The notes under the pieces are model-generated. The model was not told the origin of the DNA, did not search any database, and worked only from the letters and a program-made list of their open reading frames with translations. Shown one piece after another: positions 31,687 to 32,439 of a stretch of 32,439 nucleotides of DNA. The position numbers were made by a program, and so were the translations under genes. This DNA is from Nitrososphaerales archaeon (GTDB lineage: Archaea > Thermoproteota > Nitrososphaeria > Nitrososphaerales > CADDZS01): positions 1-32,439 of the forward strand of contig JASHPQ010000262.1 in NCBI GenBank assembly GCA_030037995.1, read 5' to 3'. Every line of letters begins with the position of its first letter. Position 1 is the first letter of the stretch.

Positions 31687-32439
31687 TCATTCTCCCTTGA
31701 GACGGGAGGCAAATTCTTTAGCAAAATACGTGATGATGATATCAGCTCCCGCCCTGCGAATAGCGTTCAGACTCTCGTCGACCACTTTCTCCTCGTTTAT
31801 CCAGCCATTGGCAGCCGCCGCCTTGATCATGGAGTACTCCCCGCTCACATTGTACGCCGCCAGAGGGAGATCGAAATTCTCCCGCACCGCCCTTATCACG
31901 TCCAGGTACGGCAGGGCGGGCTTTACCATGACAATGTCTGCGCCCTGCTGCACGTCGATCCTAGTCTCCAGCAGAGCCTCCCTGACGTTCGAGGGATCCA
32001 TCTGGTACGTCTTTCGGTCACCGAACTTTGGCGCGGATTCAGCGGCCTCTCTGAAGGGTCCGAAAAAGGCGGAGGCGTATTTTGATGAGTACGCCATAAT
32101 CGCAGTGTCTCCCAATCCGCCGGATTCGAGCGCACCCCTCAACGCCAGAACTTGGTTATCCATCATCGCGCTCGGAGCGACGATGTCTGCCCCTGCGGAA
32201 GCTTGGGACGCCGCGATCTTGCCAAGGAGCTCGATCGTCCTATCGTTTTGCACGTAACCGCTTTCGTTCAAGATGCCGCAGTGGCCGTGATCGGTGTACT
32301 CGCACATGCAGACATCGCAGATCACTGTCAGGTCCGGCTCATTCTGCTTGATTCTCCTGACCGCCTGCTGGACCACTCCGTGGTCGCTGTACGCCTCGGA
32401 ACCAACTGCATCTTTCTTCTTGGGCAGTCCGAAGACTAG
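31687..32439 (-). CDS. hemB: Delta-aminolevulinic acid dehydratase (porphobilinogen synthase), N-terminally cut by window edge
   Basis: The C-terminal 250 residues of HemB, which condenses two 5-aminolevulinates to porphobilinogen. The start lies beyond the right edge. [14 protein letters not shown] holds the three Cys of the active-site zinc. The two Schiff-base lysines are seen in [16 protein letters not shown] and [32 protein letters not shown] is the usual substrate loop. The first visible residues, [17 protein letters not shown], are also typical of the family. The stop is followed after 70 bases by chdC on the same strand, making hemB the first visible gene of the hem run. Confidence 0.95.
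   Translation of the reverse strand, partial: LVFGLPKKKDAVGSEAYSDHGVVQQAVRRIKQNEPDLTVICDVCMCEYTDHGHCGILNESGYVQNDRTIELLGKIAASQASAGADIVAPSAMMDNQVLALRGALESGGLGDTAIMAYSSKYASAFFGPFREAAESAPKFGDRKTYQMDPSNVREALLETRIDVQQGADIVMVKPALPYLDVIRAVRENFDLPLAAYNVSGEYSMIKAAAANGWINEEKVVDESLNAIRRAGADIIITYFAKEFASRLKGE

Noticed and set aside
1-32439. CRISPR array, insertion sequence, tRNA or rRNA
   Set aside because: No regularly spaced repeats, transposase motifs, tRNA T-loop consensus in intergenic DNA or rRNA-like stretches were seen on reading.

Overview
The window looks archaeal. It carries the archaeal end-resection set nurA-herA-mre11-rad50 in one strand-consistent run. Many genes start at TTG or GTG, and several have an AT-rich TATA-like element 25-35 bases before the start codon, which is promoter spacing expected for leaderless archaeal transcripts. 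The solute-binding protein has a single N-terminal membrane anchor followed by a Ser/Thr-rich linker, also common in archaea. Small archaeal DNA-binding families (AbrB-type, ribbon-helix-helix, winged helix) are present. I cannot place it to genus. The repeated helical domain next to a winged-helix regulator suggests a thaumarchaeal or other TACK lineage, but a thermoplasmatal origin is not excluded.

Layout. 1-1640 (minus): a saccharopine/lysine-dehydrogenase-like oxidoreductase followed by the start of a DppD-type peptide transporter ATPase that runs off the left edge. 1641-3080: a gene-poor stretch with a frameshifted ribbon-helix-helix antitoxin remnant, a small winged-helix-like protein and an AbrB-type protein. 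3109-4542: a glutamate-1-semialdehyde-aminotransferase-like PLP enzyme. 4600-5340 (minus): two tandem paralogous small helical proteins. 5562-6545: a small membrane protein, a DUF488 protein and a cysteine-rich zinc-binding protein. 6772-12800: nurA, herA, mre11 and rad50. 12810-17184: an EamA exporter, a luciferase-like F420/flavin oxidoreductase, a zinc alcohol dehydrogenase and a PIG-V-like mannosyltransferase. 17506-21583: a gamma-glutamylcyclotransferase-like protein, then a divergently transcribed APC permease and a thiamine-diphosphate enzyme. 21727-24866: a winged-helix regulator with its membrane-protein partner, a PPOX flavoprotein, a DUF971 protein, a DUF5752-like protein and a ChrB-domain protein. 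25042-28171: an SsuABC/TauABC-type transporter operon followed by a ribbon-helix-helix protein. 28274-28708: an NfeD-like membrane protein. 28738-32439 (minus): hemB, chdC(hemQ), hemE and hemH, with hemB cut by the right edge.

How the genes work together. NurA/HerA and Mre11/Rad50 process DNA double-strand ends and are packed as a polycistron; mre11 and rad50 overlap by 4 bases. The heme genes include a Cld-family coproheme decarboxylase (ChdC/HemQ) with its catalytic Tyr and a ferrochelatase with the Tyr-containing MAYGSP motif typical of Bacillus-type coproporphyrin ferrochelatases. Together they point to the coproporphyrin-dependent heme route, which is normally associated with Gram-positive bacteria, here in an apparent archaeon. 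The most unusual other signal is one helical domain occurring three times: as two tandem stand-alone genes and as the C-terminal half of a winged-helix regulator. No tRNA, rRNA, CRISPR array, insertion sequence or replication origin was recognised.
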